Source: Bacteroidales bacterium
Lineage (GTDB): Bacteria > Bacteroidota > Bacteroidia > Bacteroidales > UBA932
Length of the DNA stretch: 55,339 nucleotides
Reading direction: 5' to 3'
Assembly: GCA_009774765.1 (NCBI GenBank)
Contig: VSOK01000012.1
Coordinates: 1-55,339, forward strand
Below the pieces are notes generated by a model. The model was not told the DNA's origin and did not search any database. It saw only the letters and a list, made by a program, of their open reading frames with translations. Position numbers and translations under genes: made by a program. Shown here one piece after another: positions 36,648-45,459 of the stretch. Positions within the stretch are counted from its first letter, which is position 1. Every line of letters begins with the position of its first letter.

Positions 36648-36677
36648 CAAAGGTAGTCTTTTTATTTGCAATATCAA
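36648..36677 (-). promoter_or_regulatory. Promoter of the DEAD-box helicase gene
   Basis: On the minus strand TTG (36675-36677) and TACCTTTG (36648-36655) are separated by 19 bp, a full match to the Bacteroidota promoter. Transcription would start near 36641, which supports the GTG start at 36624 and excludes the longer ORF. Confidence 0.75.
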
Positions 36678-36715
36678 GATTTCTTTGCATACCGGGCTGT
36701 ACCGGACAGTAAAAA

Positions 36716-36752
36716 GAGTGCAACGGAAAGGCTGATTCCTTCCGTTGCACTC
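36716..36752 (-). terminator. Terminator of carB
   Basis: A stem of about 15 bp (GAGTGCAACGGAA...TTCCGTTGCACTC, one bulged A) with a short loop is followed on the minus strand by CTTTTTACTG. It begins 19 nt after the carB stop. Confidence 0.93.
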
Positions 36753-36770
36753 CACATTATGCAATACCTG

Positions 36771-39700
36771 TTAATATTCGTTCCAGGCCTTTATCTGTAT
36801 GTCGTCTATGCTGACATTGCAGAATGCCCTTATAAAGGCTGTGGCAAGACGTGCATTCGTGATAAGCGGAATATTGAAATCCACTGCCGCGCGGCGTATC
36901 TGGTAACCGTTTGTAAGCTCGCCTGTAGAGAAGTTCTTAGGGATGTTTATGACAAGGTCTATCTTCTTGTCATGCAGCATCTCCAAAGCCGGAGCATATC
37001 CTGAGAGCTCAGGGTCGGAACACTCGCTTGGCCAAAGGACACGGGTGGCAGGAACTTCATTTTCCACAAGATATTTATATGTACCTGCAGTGGCATACAA
37101 TTCATATCCGTTGGATACCAGCAGTTTGCAGGCGTTCAGCATATCAGCTTTCTGAAGTGCGTCACCTGATGAGATAAGAATCTTCTTCTCCGGAATCCTG
37201 TAGCCTACCGAAAGGATGGACTTGAGCAGAGCCTCGTTGAAATCATCTCCGATACATCCGACCTCACCTGTGGAAGCCATATCCACACCGAGTACAGGGT
37301 CCGCCTGCTGCAGACGCGGGAATGAGAACTGGGATGACTTGATACCTACGTAGTCAAGGTCGAACGCGCTCTTGTGAGGTGCTGTCGGCTTCATACCGAG
37401 CATTACTTTAGTTGCCAGCTCTATAAGATTAATCTTCAGAACTTTGGAGACAAAAGGAAAACTTCTTGAAGCACGCAGGTTACACTCGATGACCTTGATC
37501 TCGTTGTCCTTTGCAAGGAACTGGATATTGAAAGGTCCCGAGATTTCAAGTGCAGATGCTATCTTCTTGGCTATCTTCTTGATACGCCTTACCGTCTCAA
37601 CATATAGTTTCTGTGGAGGGAACTGGATCGTAGCATCTCCTGAGTGCACTCCGGCAAACTCGATATGCTCGGATATCGCGTATGCAATCACTTCTCCTCC
37701 GTCTGCAACAGCGTCGAACTCAATCTCTTTGCACCTCTGCATAAACTCGCTGACTACCACAGGATGTTTCTTGGAGACTTCAGCTGCCAGTGAAAGGAAT
37801 CTCCTGAGTTCGTCTTCATTGTAGCAGACGTTCATAGCTGCTCCAGAAAGCACGTATGAAGGACGTACCAGCACAGGGAAACCTACTTGATCAATGAATG
37901 AGTTGATGTCATCCAATGTGGTCAGTTCCTTCCATTTAGGCTGGTCTATTCCGAGGGCGTCAACTATGGATGAGAATTTATGCCTGTCCTCCGCCTTGTC
38001 GATGCTTGAAGCCTTGGTGCCGAGAATGTTCACACCGCTTTCGTCCAGTCTGAGGGCCAGGTTGTTCGGAATCTGTCCTCCGACGGATACGACCATTCCG
38101 TGAGGCTGCTCCAGCTCATAGATATCCATCACCCTTTCGTATGTGAGCTCATCGAAGTACAGCCTGTCGCACATATCGTAGTCCGTGGATACAGTCTCCG
38201 GGTTATAGTTGATCATGACTCCCCTGTATTCTTCCTTTCTGATAGTCTGAAGGGCATTGACTGAACACCAGTCGAACTCCACCGAACTTCCGATACGGTA
38301 TGCTCCTGATCCGAGCACGATCACGGACTTGTGGTCGTGGAGATATTTGATGTCGTTGTAGCAGCCGTTGTATGTCAGATAAAGATAGTTCGTGGCAGCC
38401 GGGAATTCCGCAGCAAGGGTGTCAATCTGCTTAACGCAAGGTACGATGCCCTTTGACTTGCGGATCGTGCGCACAAGGTTCTGGGCATTTTCACTCTCCA
38501 TCCTGTCCTTATATACCGCACGTCCTATCTGGAAGTCAGAGAATCCCTGCTGCTTCGCAAGAAGGAAGAGTTCGTCAGGAATCTGCTCGCTTGCTTCATA
38601 CTGCAGAAGGTCATTGTATGTATTGACGATGTTCATCAGCTTGTCGAGGAACCATCTGTCAATCTTTGTCAGATCATGGATCTGTTCTACAGTATAACCG
38701 GCACGCATCGCTTTTGAAATCACGAATATACGGTTGTCGGTAGGTTCTTTCAGAGCTTCGTCTATATCATCCACTTTCAATTCCTTGTTGCCGACGAATC
38801 CGTGAGCTCCCTGTCCTATCATACGGAGTCCCTTCTGGATGGTCTCCTCGAATGTACGTCCGATAGACATGATCTCACCGACGCTCTTCATACTTGAACC
38901 GATCTTGCGCGAAACGCCATGGAATTTTGAAAGGTCCCAGCGAGGGATCTTGCAGACCACATAGTCAAGCGCGGGTTCGAAGAATGCCGGAGTAGTCTTG
39001 GTAACAGAGTTCTTGATGTCGAAAAGACCGTATCCGAGTCCGAGCTTTGCCGCAACGAACGCAAGAGGATAGCCTGTAGCCTTTGAAGCAAGGGCAGAAG
39101 AACGGCTAAGACGTGCATTCACCTCGATTACCCTGTATTCCATAGAATTAGGGTCGTATGCAAACTGCACATTACATTCTCCGACAATTCCGACGTGGCG
39201 GACAATCTTTATCGCAAGGTCACGCAGATACTGGCAGTCGTCATTGGTAAGTGTCTGTGTAGGAGCGACTACGATACTTTCACCTGTATGTATTCCGAGG
39301 GGGTCGAAGTTCTCCATATTGCAGACCGTGATACAGTTGTCATAACGGTCACGCACCACTTCATACTCAATCTCCTTCCATCCTTTGAGAGATTTCTCAA
39401 CAAGGACCTGAGGTGAGAAAGAGAAGGCTTTGCCTGCGATTTCCTCAAGCTGAGCCTCGTCGTCGCAGAAACCTGAACCGAGACCACCGAGCGCATACGC
39501 GGCGCGGATAATCACAGGATATCCGAGTTCCGACGCCGCTTTCTTCGCGTCTTCAAGAGACTCTGCAGCGTGGGACTTGATCGTCTTGATATCTATCTGG
39601 TCGAGTTTTTCAACGAAAAGTTCACGGTCCTCCGTGTCTATGATCGCCTGGACAGGGGTTCCGAGCACCCTGAGGTTGTATTTGTCAAGCACTCCTGATT

Positions 39701-40007
39701 TGAACAGCTCCACACCGCAGTTAAGTGCAGTCTGTCCTCCGAACGCAAGCAGAATACCCTGCGGAGCCTCTTTTTTGATAACCTTCTCCACGAAATACGG
39801 AGTAACCGGCAGGAAGTAGATCTTGTCAGCCACCTGGTCAGATGTCTGCACTGTGGCGATATTAGGGTTGATAAGGACCGTTTCAATACCTTCTTCCTTC
39901 AATGCTTTGAGAGCCTGTGAACCGGAATAGTCAAACTCGCCTGCCTCACCGATTTTCAATGCACCTGAACCAAGTATTATAACTTTCTTTATGTCGTTGT
40001 CTATCAT
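36771..40007 (-). CDS. carB: Carbamoyl-phosphate synthase large subunit
   Basis: A full-length (1078-residue) CarB that makes carbamoyl phosphate from bicarbonate, ammonia and two ATP, feeding pyrimidine and arginine synthesis. Two homologous synthetase halves are visible: KKVIILGSGALKIGEAGEFD at the start and KSVIVLGSGAYRIGSSVEFD near residue 565, each with ATP-grasp motifs such as VIEVNARLSRSSALASKATG and VIECNLRASRSFPFVSKV. The last 140 residues form the MGS-like allosteric domain, which binds UMP/IMP/ornithine in relatives. It follows carA by 53 nt and ends at a strong terminator. Confidence 0.98.
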   Translation of the reverse strand: MIDNDIKKVIILGSGALKIGEAGEFDYSGSQALKALKEEGIETVLINPNIATVQTSDQVADKIYFLPVTPYFVEKVIKKEAPQGILLAFGGQTALNCGVELFKSGVLDKYNLRVLGTPVQAIIDTEDRELFVEKLDQIDIKTIKSHAAESLEDAKKAASELGYPVIIRAAYALGGLGSGFCDDEAQLEEIAGKAFSFSPQVLVEKSLKGWKEIEYEVVRDRYDNCITVCNMENFDPLGIHTGESIVVAPTQTLTNDDCQYLRDLAIKIVRHVGIVGECNVQFAYDPNSMEYRVIEVNARLSRSSALASKATGYPLAFVAAKLGLGYGLFDIKNSVTKTTPAFFEPALDYVVCKIPRWDLSKFHGVSRKIGSSMKSVGEIMSIGRTFEETIQKGLRMIGQGAHGFVGNKELKVDDIDEALKEPTDNRIFVISKAMRAGYTVEQIHDLTKIDRWFLDKLMNIVNTYNDLLQYEASEQIPDELFLLAKQQGFSDFQIGRAVYKDRMESENAQNLVRTIRKSKGIVPCVKQIDTLAAEFPAATNYLYLTYNGCYNDIKYLHDHKSVIVLGSGAYRIGSSVEFDWCSVNALQTIRKEEYRGVMINYNPETVSTDYDMCDRLYFDELTYERVMDIYELEQPHGMVVSVGGQIPNNLALRLDESGVNILGTKASSIDKAEDRHKFSSIVDALGIDQPKWKELTTLDDINSFIDQVGFPVLVRPSYVLSGAAMNVCYNEDELRRFLSLAAEVSKKHPVVVSEFMQRCKEIEFDAVADGGEVIAYAISEHIEFAGVHSGDATIQFPPQKLYVETVRRIKKIAKKIASALEISGPFNIQFLAKDNEIKVIECNLRASRSFPFVSKVLKINLIELATKVMLGMKPTAPHKSAFDLDYVGIKSSQFSFPRLQQADPVLGVDMASTGEVGCIGDDFNEALLKSILSVGYRIPEKKILISSGDALQKADMLNACKLLVSNGYELYATAGTYKYLVENEVPATRVLWPSECSDPELSGYAPALEMLHDKKIDLVINIPKNFSTGELTNGYQIRRAAVDFNIPLITNARLATAFIRAFCNVSIDDIQIKAWNEY

Positions 40008-40060
40008 AATCTTCTATGGTATTATCTAAAACTTTAATATAAATTATTCCCGTACTTCGT

Positions 40061-41137
40061 CTACAGTTTGCTTATGAATTCATCAAACAGGAATTCCGTG
40101 TCAGTAGGTCCGCTTGAAGCCTCAGGATGGAACTGGGATGAGAAGAACGGCTTGCTTTTGTGCCTGATGCCTTCGTTGGTCCCGTCATTCATATTGATGA
40201 AATACGGTTCCCATTCAGCTCCCAAAGTGGAGTTGTCTACAGCATATCCGTGGTTCTGGGAAGTGATGAAACATTTGTTGGTCCCGGCCATCCTGACAGG
40301 CTGGTTGTGGCTTCTGTGACCATATTTCAGCTTGTATGTTTTGGCACCTCCGGCACGGCAGAGGAGCTGGTTGCCCATACAGATACCGAAAATCGGCTTG
40401 TCTTTCTTCATCGCTTCCTGGATATGTCTGACAGTGATGTCGCAGAATTCAGGGTTTCCGGGACCGTTGGATATGAACAGACCGTCATATTCAAGAGTGT
40501 TGAAGTCATAGTCCCAGGGAACACGGATGATTTCTATTCCCCTGTTCAGGAAGCACCTGAGGATATTGTGCTTCACTCCGCAGTCTACGAGGACCACCTT
40601 CTTGTCTCCATTGCCATAGCGGATGACCTCTTTGCAGCTGACTTTAGCTATCTGGTTCTCCTTGTTCGGGTCAGGTACAGGGAAATCACGGGTCTGACCT
40701 TCCGGAACTATGATTCCGAGCATAGCCCCGTTGTCCCTGAGGACTTTGGTGAGTTCACGTGTGTCAATTCCGTAAATTCCCGGAATCTTCTGTTCCTTGA
40801 GCCACTGGTCAAGGCTTTTTACGGCATTCCAATGGCTGTAGTTGGATGAATAGTCGGATACGATCAGTCCGTTGACATAGATTTTGTCGGATTCCATGAA
40901 TTTTGAGACTCCGTTTTCTTCCGCTCCGTCCTCCGGTACTCCGTAACATCCGACAAGAGGGAATGTTATACAGAGAATCTGACCGGAATACGAAGGGTCA
41001 GTGAGGCTTTCCGTATATCCGACCATAGCTGTGGAGAATACGACTTCTCCGTCACAAGGACCTGCATATCCGAAAGAATAGCCGTGGAATTCCATTCCGT
41101 TTTCCAATTTAAGCGTTGCGTGAACTCTTTGCTCCAT
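40061..41137 (-). CDS. carA: Carbamoyl-phosphate synthase small subunit
   Basis: A 358-residue glutaminase subunit of carbamoyl-phosphate synthase. The N-terminal domain has LKLENGMEFHGYSFG and VVFSTAMVGYTESLTDPSYSG; the class-I amidotransferase half has LFISNGPGNPEFCD, the nucleophile Cys in PIFGICMGNQLL (Asn in place of the common His after Gly) and the His/Glu pair in FSSQFHPEASSGPTDTEFLF. It is the first gene of the carAB operon and is preceded by a 296-nt region holding a promoter, leader ORF and attenuator-like terminator. Confidence 0.98.
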   Translation of the reverse strand: MEQRVHATLKLENGMEFHGYSFGYAGPCDGEVVFSTAMVGYTESLTDPSYSGQILCITFPLVGCYGVPEDGAEENGVSKFMESDKIYVNGLIVSDYSSNYSHWNAVKSLDQWLKEQKIPGIYGIDTRELTKVLRDNGAMLGIIVPEGQTRDFPVPDPNKENQIAKVSCKEVIRYGNGDKKVVLVDCGVKHNILRCFLNRGIEIIRVPWDYDFNTLEYDGLFISNGPGNPEFCDITVRHIQEAMKKDKPIFGICMGNQLLCRAGGAKTYKLKYGHRSHNQPVRMAGTNKCFITSQNHGYAVDNSTLGAEWEPYFINMNDGTNEGIRHKSKPFFSSQFHPEASSGPTDTEFLFDEFISKL

Positions 41138-41182
41138 CGTTTTATATTATTAAGTTTTTCAAATTATGATGCTGTATTGTAT

Positions 41183-41214
41183 AAAAAAACGACCCGCCCC
41201 AAAGGGGAAGGCCG
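41183..41214 (-). terminator. Attenuator-like terminator in the carA leader
   Basis: On the minus strand positions 41214-41204 and 41200-41190 form an 11-bp stem with one mismatch and two G-U pairs (core CCCC-TTT-GGGG) around a 3-nt loop. Seven U follow at once. It starts 5 nt after the leader stop codon and ends about 45 nt before the carA start, so by default it should stop transcription before carA. Confidence 0.85.
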
Positions 41215-41219
41215 CTAAA

Positions 41220-41309
41220 TCAAAAAACAGAAACAGAAATAGAAAGATGTGCATTATCGGGTAATGCATTCTGAGACGGGAACTGACCAATCTGACGATA
41301 GTTTTGCAT
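41220..41309 (-). CDS. Putative carAB leader peptide (29 aa)
   Basis: A short ORF too small for routine gene finding. It begins MQNYRQIGQFPSQNALP and ends LSISVSVF, with TGA at 41220-41222. It starts about 20 nt downstream of the predicted transcription start of the carA promoter. Its last nine codons are extremely U-rich in the RNA (CTTTCTATTTCTGTTTCTG then six T), and the stop codon sits 5 nt from the terminator stem. This matches the plan of the E. coli pyrBI leader, in which a ribosome following RNA polymerase through a U-rich pause region blocks the terminator when UTP is low. That it is translated is inference. Confidence 0.65.
   Translation of the reverse strand: MQNYRQIGQFPSQNALPDNAHLSISVSVF
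41250..41268 (-). promoter_or_regulatory. Candidate pause hairpin in the carA leader
   Basis: TGCATTA, 5-nt loop, TAATGCA: a perfect 7-bp stem inside the leader ORF, directly upstream of the U-rich tract. In pyrBI a hairpin in the same place strengthens RNA polymerase pausing. Confidence 0.6.
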
Positions 41310-41337
41310 CTTCTAAGTGTTTCAAAATTTCAAGGCG

Positions 41338-41366
41338 CAAAGGTAACCATTTTTCTGGAATTTCAA
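41338..41366 (-). promoter_or_regulatory. Promoter of the carAB leader
   Basis: On the minus strand TTG (41364-41366) and TACCTTTG (41338-41345), 18 bp apart: a full Bacteroidota consensus. RNA would start near 41331 and run through the leader ORF into the attenuator. Confidence 0.85.
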
Positions 41367-41438
41367 TAAGAATCAACTGAAATTTTAAATTTTAAAACAT
41401 ACATAAAAACCTCATAGATGATATAGGAGATTAATGAC

Positions 41439-41446
41439 TATTTTTG
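41439..41446 (+). promoter_or_regulatory. -7 element for the urea transporter gene
   Basis: TATTTTTG, 23 nt before the ATG at 41470. Since it overlaps the upstream in-frame ATG at 41434, it argues for the later start. Confidence 0.5.
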
Positions 41447-41469
41447 CGGAAAATAACAGATCAAAGAAT

Positions 41470-42342
41470 ATGAATCTCAAAAATGCTGCTGTCACGGTGC
41501 TGAGAGGGACAGGCCAGGTAATGTTTCAGAACAATTCCTGGTCCGGTGTGCTGATGCTGGCCGGAATAGCGATAAGTTCATGGCAGGCCTGCCTGGCGGC
41601 TCTGGCCGGCAATATGATAAGCAACCTTGTTGCATACTGCATTTTCAGGGCACCTGAGGATGATGTCAGAAACGGACTTTATGGATTCAACGGGACATTG
41701 GCAGGAATCGCCGCCTGGGTCTTTTTCGGAGGGTACGGCCTGATTGCCGGACCTGTTCTTGCCACGATATTCACCGTGCTCTTTACACGTTTCAGAAAGC
41801 CGGGCTATACGGCCCCGTTCATAATATCCACTTGGATTCTTCTCGCCGTCGCATCATTGGCAGGATTTCCCCAGACGGTACAGGAAACCGAGGTGACGCT
41901 CTCCCCCGCCTTTTTCCGGGCATTTTCATTTAATTCAGGCCAGGTGATGCTGCAGGGGAACAGCATACTGACAGGACTGCTTTTTCTTGCAGGAATTGCC
42001 GTCAATGACAGAAGGGCGGCAGCATACGCCATTTATGGAGCAGCTCTGCCTCTTCTTGCCGGCCTGCTTCCGCTGAACGACTATTCCGGTTTCAATTCCG
42101 GGCTCTGGGGATATAATGCAGTGCTCTGCGCTATCGCATTTGCAGGGCCGTCTTGGCGTGATTTCATCTTTGCTACTGTTGCCGTTTCAATATCCGTCCT
42201 TCTCCAATGGCTCGGAATGTCGGCAGGCGTCACCACGCTTACGGCTCCTTTCGTCATCGCCACCTGGGTGACACTCGCCATAAAAGGCCTTACCTGCGAA
42301 ATGACCGGGACACGGAAAACATTCAAACAGACATGGAAATAA
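41470..42342 (+). CDS. Urea transporter (UT family)
   Basis: A membrane channel-like protein of about 290 residues made of two homologous halves. Each half carries the family pattern: GQVMFQNNSWSGVLMLAGI then GLYGFNGTLAGIAAW, and GQVMLQGNSILTGLLFLAGI then GLWGYNAVLCAIAF. These are the urea-slot repeats of the UT/Yut family. Hydrophobic helices fill the sequence. The ATG at 41470 (MNLKNAAVTVL) is preferred over 41434. No urease genes are seen nearby. Its last 10 nt overlap the start of the acetyltransferase gene. Confidence 0.88.
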   Translation: MNLKNAAVTVLRGTGQVMFQNNSWSGVLMLAGIAISSWQACLAALAGNMISNLVAYCIFRAPEDDVRNGLYGFNGTLAGIAAWVFFGGYGLIAGPVLATIFTVLFTRFRKPGYTAPFIISTWILLAVASLAGFPQTVQETEVTLSPAFFRAFSFNSGQVMLQGNSILTGLLFLAGIAVNDRRAAAYAIYGAALPLLAGLLPLNDYSGFNSGLWGYNAVLCAIAFAGPSWRDFIFATVAVSISVLLQWLGMSAGVTTLTAPFVIATWVTLAIKGLTCEMTGTRKTFKQTWK

Positions 42343-42791
42343 GGAAATATAGACAAGAGGACCTGGAGCAGATCGCCTGCCTATTTTGTGATACGGTACA
42401 TACCATAAACATAAGGGACTACTCCCAAGAGCAGGTAGATGCCTGGGCTACAGGCAGCGTAAATCTTGAGGAGTGGAACACGTCATTCCTTGAGAGCATC
42501 ACCTGCATCGCCACTGAAAAAGACCTTATCGTAGGGTTCGGGAACATCTATGCCGACGGCTATCTGGACAAGCTGTATGTACATAAGGACTTCCAGGGCA
42601 AAGGCATAGCGACAGCAATATGCAATCTGCTTGAAAGAGAAATCGGAGCAAAATCCATCATAACGGTCCATGCATCGATTACGGCCAGGCCGTTTTTTGA
42701 AAAGCGTGGCTACAGGACGGTCAGGAAACAGGAGGTCAGGAGACATGGCATACTTCTGACCAACTACATTATGGAAAAAACCATTGTTTAA
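42333..42791 (+). CDS. GNAT-family N-acetyltransferase
   Basis: A 152-residue GNAT protein. It starts MEIRKYRQEDLEQIACLF at an ATG overlapping the end of the urea transporter gene by 10 nt, indicating translational coupling. The acetyl-CoA-binding motif A is LDKLYVHKDFQGKGIATA, and motif B is ITARPFFEKRGYRTV. The substrate (amine, protein N terminus or antibiotic) cannot be deduced. The longer in-frame reading back to 42207 lies inside the transporter gene and is rejected. Confidence 0.88.
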   Translation: MEIRKYRQEDLEQIACLFCDTVHTINIRDYSQEQVDAWATGSVNLEEWNTSFLESITCIATEKDLIVGFGNIYADGYLDKLYVHKDFQGKGIATAICNLLEREIGAKSIITVHASITARPFFEKRGYRTVRKQEVRRHGILLTNYIMEKTIV

Positions 42792-42800
42792 TTAGAGAAT

Positions 42801-43379
42801 ATGCAGAAACTGATTGTGATAGACGCATGTATGCGTGACGGTGAGTCCAGGACAAGGAGAATTCTGGAGCCGATTGAGGCCGAATTGGGCAAAAGACATG
42901 ACATTGAGCACATTACGCTTGATGGAGAAGACTACCATAGTGTAGGAAGGAAGATGCTCGGAGAACGTGGAAGCGGATATGTTCCGGAACATACTGTCGC
43001 ATTGGCCCGAAAGATTGCAGAGGCTGACAGGCTTGTGATAGCGGCACCGTTCTGGGATATGAGCTTTCCGGCAATCCTGAAGGTCTTTATTGAGCAGATG
43101 TCACTGTTCAACATCACTTTTAAGGACAACGGATCGGCCTGTGAAGGTCTTTGCAGATGCGAGAAGGTTCTCTATATCACCACGCGCGGTATGAATATAC
43201 GTACCGGTGATCCTCTTGAAGCCGCTACACCGTACATAAAAGCCCTGAGTGCGCTTTGGGGATTGGGAGAAGTGCTGACTGTAGCCGCAGAAAACCTGGA
43301 TTACAGTTCTCCGGCTGAAATAGAAGGAAAAATCCGCACGGCCATCACGGAAGGTCTCGAAATCTGCAGGACATTCTGA
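42801..43379 (+). CDS. Flavodoxin-fold NAD(P)H oxidoreductase (azoreductase-like)
   Basis: A 192-residue protein with a flavodoxin-like fold of the AcpD/NAD(P)H quinone-oxidoreductase group. It has an initial strand and loop KLIVIDACMRDGESRTRR, the ADRLVIAAPFWDMSFPAILKVFIEQ segment that holds flavin in this family (typically P-x-W/Y-N), and a late LGEVLTVAAENLDY. The usual asparagine after W is Asp here. It begins 9 nt after the acetyltransferase and probably shares its transcript. Confidence 0.82.
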   Translation: MQKLIVIDACMRDGESRTRRILEPIEAELGKRHDIEHITLDGEDYHSVGRKMLGERGSGYVPEHTVALARKIAEADRLVIAAPFWDMSFPAILKVFIEQMSLFNITFKDNGSACEGLCRCEKVLYITTRGMNIRTGDPLEAATPYIKALSALWGLGEVLTVAAENLDYSSPAEIEGKIRTAITEGLEICRTF

Positions 43380-43386
43380 CACTTAA

Positions 43387-43487
43387 GCTGCAAAAGTCCA
43401 CTGGACTGTTTGCTTATCGCTTGACCATTTCCTGCTGCCGCAGGCTGCGCGCTGCAAAAGTCCACTGGACTGTTTGCTTATCGCTTG
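43387..43487. repeat. Two 37-bp direct repeats with palindromic core
   Basis: The 37-bp sequence at 43387-43423 is repeated exactly at 43451-43487 (64-bp period). Each copy contains AGTCCA-C-TGGACT, extendable to a 24-bp near-palindrome GCAAA...TTTGC with one bulge (43390-43413 and 43454-43477). The second copy includes the last codons and stop of the convergent CDF gene; the first lies just behind the oxidoreductase gene. Function unknown; no U runs follow, so a simple terminator is unlikely. Confidence 0.9.
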
Positions 43488-44389
43488 CGAGGTTCAAGAT
43501 GGATGCTGACGAGAGTGGAAGGACCGAGAAGGGCTTTGATACGTGCTTCTATGGCTGAAGCCGTATCGTGCGCTTCGGTAAGCGGTGTAGAACCTTCCAT
43601 ACGGATATGCACCTCGACCGCGCAATAGTTTCCGATCCGGCGTGTCCTCAGATGGTGAGGATCGCTGACTTCCGGAAAATCCTGCAATATTTCAATGATT
43701 TTATGTTCCGTTTCCTCGGGAAGGGACTTTTCCAGCAATTCCTCAAAACACGGTATAGCAAGCTGCACTGCGACCTTGCAGATGAAGAAGCTCACTATGA
43801 CAGCCGCAACCGGATCAAGAATCACCCATTTGTCACCAAGCAGAATAGCTCCGCCGATACCCACAGCCGTACCTATAGAAGAAAATGCGTCACTCCTGTG
43901 ATGCCATGCATTGGCGATGACCGACTTGGAGTCCAGATGTTTTCCTTTGGCGACGGTATAACGGTAAAGCACCTCCTTTATGACAATGGAGACTATGGCG
44001 GCGACAAAAGCTATCATACCCGGGCTTTCTATCAATTCACCGTTCAGAACTCCATAAATCGCCGTCGCACCGTTCCAAAAAATGCCAAGTCCGACAAAAA
44101 ACAGAATGACTCCTATGATCAATGTCGCCAACGTCTCATATTTGCCGTGGCCGTAATCGTGCCCTTTGTCCTCAGGCTTGTTGGAAATACGGACAAATAC
44201 AACAACGATAATGTCAGTGACGAAGTCTGACAGAGAATGTACCGCATCAGCTATCATTGCAGCAGAATTGCCCACGATCCCCGAGACAAATTTCAATACA
44301 AGAAGCAGCGCATTCGCAATGCTTCCCACTACCGTCACTTTATAAATTCCCTTCTCCCTCGTATCCGAAGACTGTCTGATAACACCCAT
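43478..44389 (-). CDS. Cation diffusion facilitator (CDF) metal transporter
   Basis: A 303-residue CDF-family antiporter exporting Zn2+, Fe2+, Mn2+ or similar ions. Six helices occupy about 20-215. Metal-site motifs are visible: MIADAVHSLSDFVTDIIV (helix II, His and Asp ligands) and NAWHHRSDAFSSIG (helix V, HxxxD). The cytosolic C-terminal domain (LLEKSLPEETEHKIIEIL, AVEVHIRMEGSTPLTEAHD) is complete. It ends LEPRKR inside the downstream repeat. A consensus promoter lies directly upstream. Confidence 0.95.
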   Translation of the reverse strand: MGVIRQSSDTREKGIYKVTVVGSIANALLLVLKFVSGIVGNSAAMIADAVHSLSDFVTDIIVVVFVRISNKPEDKGHDYGHGKYETLATLIIGVILFFVGLGIFWNGATAIYGVLNGELIESPGMIAFVAAIVSIVIKEVLYRYTVAKGKHLDSKSVIANAWHHRSDAFSSIGTAVGIGGAILLGDKWVILDPVAAVIVSFFICKVAVQLAIPCFEELLEKSLPEETEHKIIEILQDFPEVSDPHHLRTRRIGNYCAVEVHIRMEGSTPLTEAHDTASAIEARIKALLGPSTLVSIHLEPRKR

Positions 44390-44409
44390 AATCTTTAAAT
44401 TAAAGGTGA

Positions 44410-44440
44410 CAAATATATATTTTCACTTTCAGACTTGCAA
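44410..44440 (-). promoter_or_regulatory. Promoter of the CDF transporter gene
   Basis: On the minus strand TTG (44438-44440), 20 bp, then TATATTTG (44410-44417). Leader of about 15 nt. Confidence 0.65.
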
Positions 44441-44532
44441 CAATCCAAGCAGTCTGTTCTACAATAGGACTTTTCTTTGCTTTGCACATAAAAAATCCTA
44501 TATTCGCGATGTAAACATTGAGCCATAAGGAT

Positions 44533-45420
44533 ATGAAAACAAAAGCATTATCGGGAATCATATTGACATTTATGCTGCTGTTGTCCGGTTGCTTCCCCAA
44601 AAACAGGACAGAAACGGAGATCACCGGCTACAAAGAATATATGATAATTGTTGCATCAAAAAAACTTCCTGGAGTCGTTACCTCCTGCGGAAACACTGTC
44701 AGCACAGATGTCTTCGCTGTAAAGACGGAGAATTCCGCTGAATGGGAGCCATTGCCGTATATCATTGATTTTGAATACGAGCCAGGCTTTGAATATGAAA
44801 TAAGGATCAGCAGGACAGACTATCTTGACTATGACAGAGCAGAGCCGGCATGGACGGAATACAAATTTTTGGAACAGGTATCAAAGGTGTCCAAGGAATC
44901 CGAAGACCTGCCTGAAAATTTCATCCCGGAATGGTTTTATGAGAAGAACAGATATAATATCAAGTTGGCATATTTCATTGATGCCGAGAACAATGAAGCA
45001 ATAGAAGGTGACCTGACTACAAATCCTCTCATACCGTCAGGATCCTACCTGTTCAATGAGGATATGACAAAGTGGCAACTTGTGGACAATGACAATATCA
45101 TACGCTCACAAGGCACCCTGCAAAGAAAAAACAAAGATTTCACCGAATTCCCGGACTCCTACAAGCAACTTGAACTTGCCGGCAAGGTTGCAGGATATGG
45201 AGAGTGGAACTTTATCTATGAATTTTCCGGAGATAAAGCAGAAGTGAAATATGATGTATTCTTATTTTACCCGAATCTGAGATCTTCCGGCAACAGGCAA
45301 TACCAGGCTGCACTTTACAAGGACCTGACAGACTACTACACTCAAAAATATCCGGATGCCGGAGTCAGAACTGTCGTATATTCGCTTACTCTGACATACA
45401 ATGCGAAATATTCCGACTGA
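44533..45420 (+). CDS. Lipoprotein with DUF4377-like domain
   Basis: A lipoprotein of about 295 residues. ATG 44533 starts the signal MKTKALSGIILTFMLLLSGC (lipobox LLSGC); the in-frame TTG 15 nt upstream is rejected. Residues about 35-120 (YMIIVASKKLPGV to FEYEPGFEYEIRISRTDY) resemble DUF4377, a small domain found in envelope lipoproteins beside META-like domains. The remaining C-terminal part is hydrophilic with no motif I recognise. Function unknown. A variant -7 box TATATTCG lies about 30 nt upstream. Confidence 0.7.
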   Translation: MKTKALSGIILTFMLLLSGCFPKNRTETEITGYKEYMIIVASKKLPGVVTSCGNTVSTDVFAVKTENSAEWEPLPYIIDFEYEPGFEYEIRISRTDYLDYDRAEPAWTEYKFLEQVSKVSKESEDLPENFIPEWFYEKNRYNIKLAYFIDAENNEAIEGDLTTNPLIPSGSYLFNEDMTKWQLVDNDNIIRSQGTLQRKNKDFTEFPDSYKQLELAGKVAGYGEWNFIYEFSGDKAEVKYDVFLFYPNLRSSGNRQYQAALYKDLTDYYTQKYPDAGVRTVVYSLTLTYNAKYSD

Positions 45421-45459
45421 GCAAATTGCTGCAGGTACCTTTTCGGTGACTACGCATAA

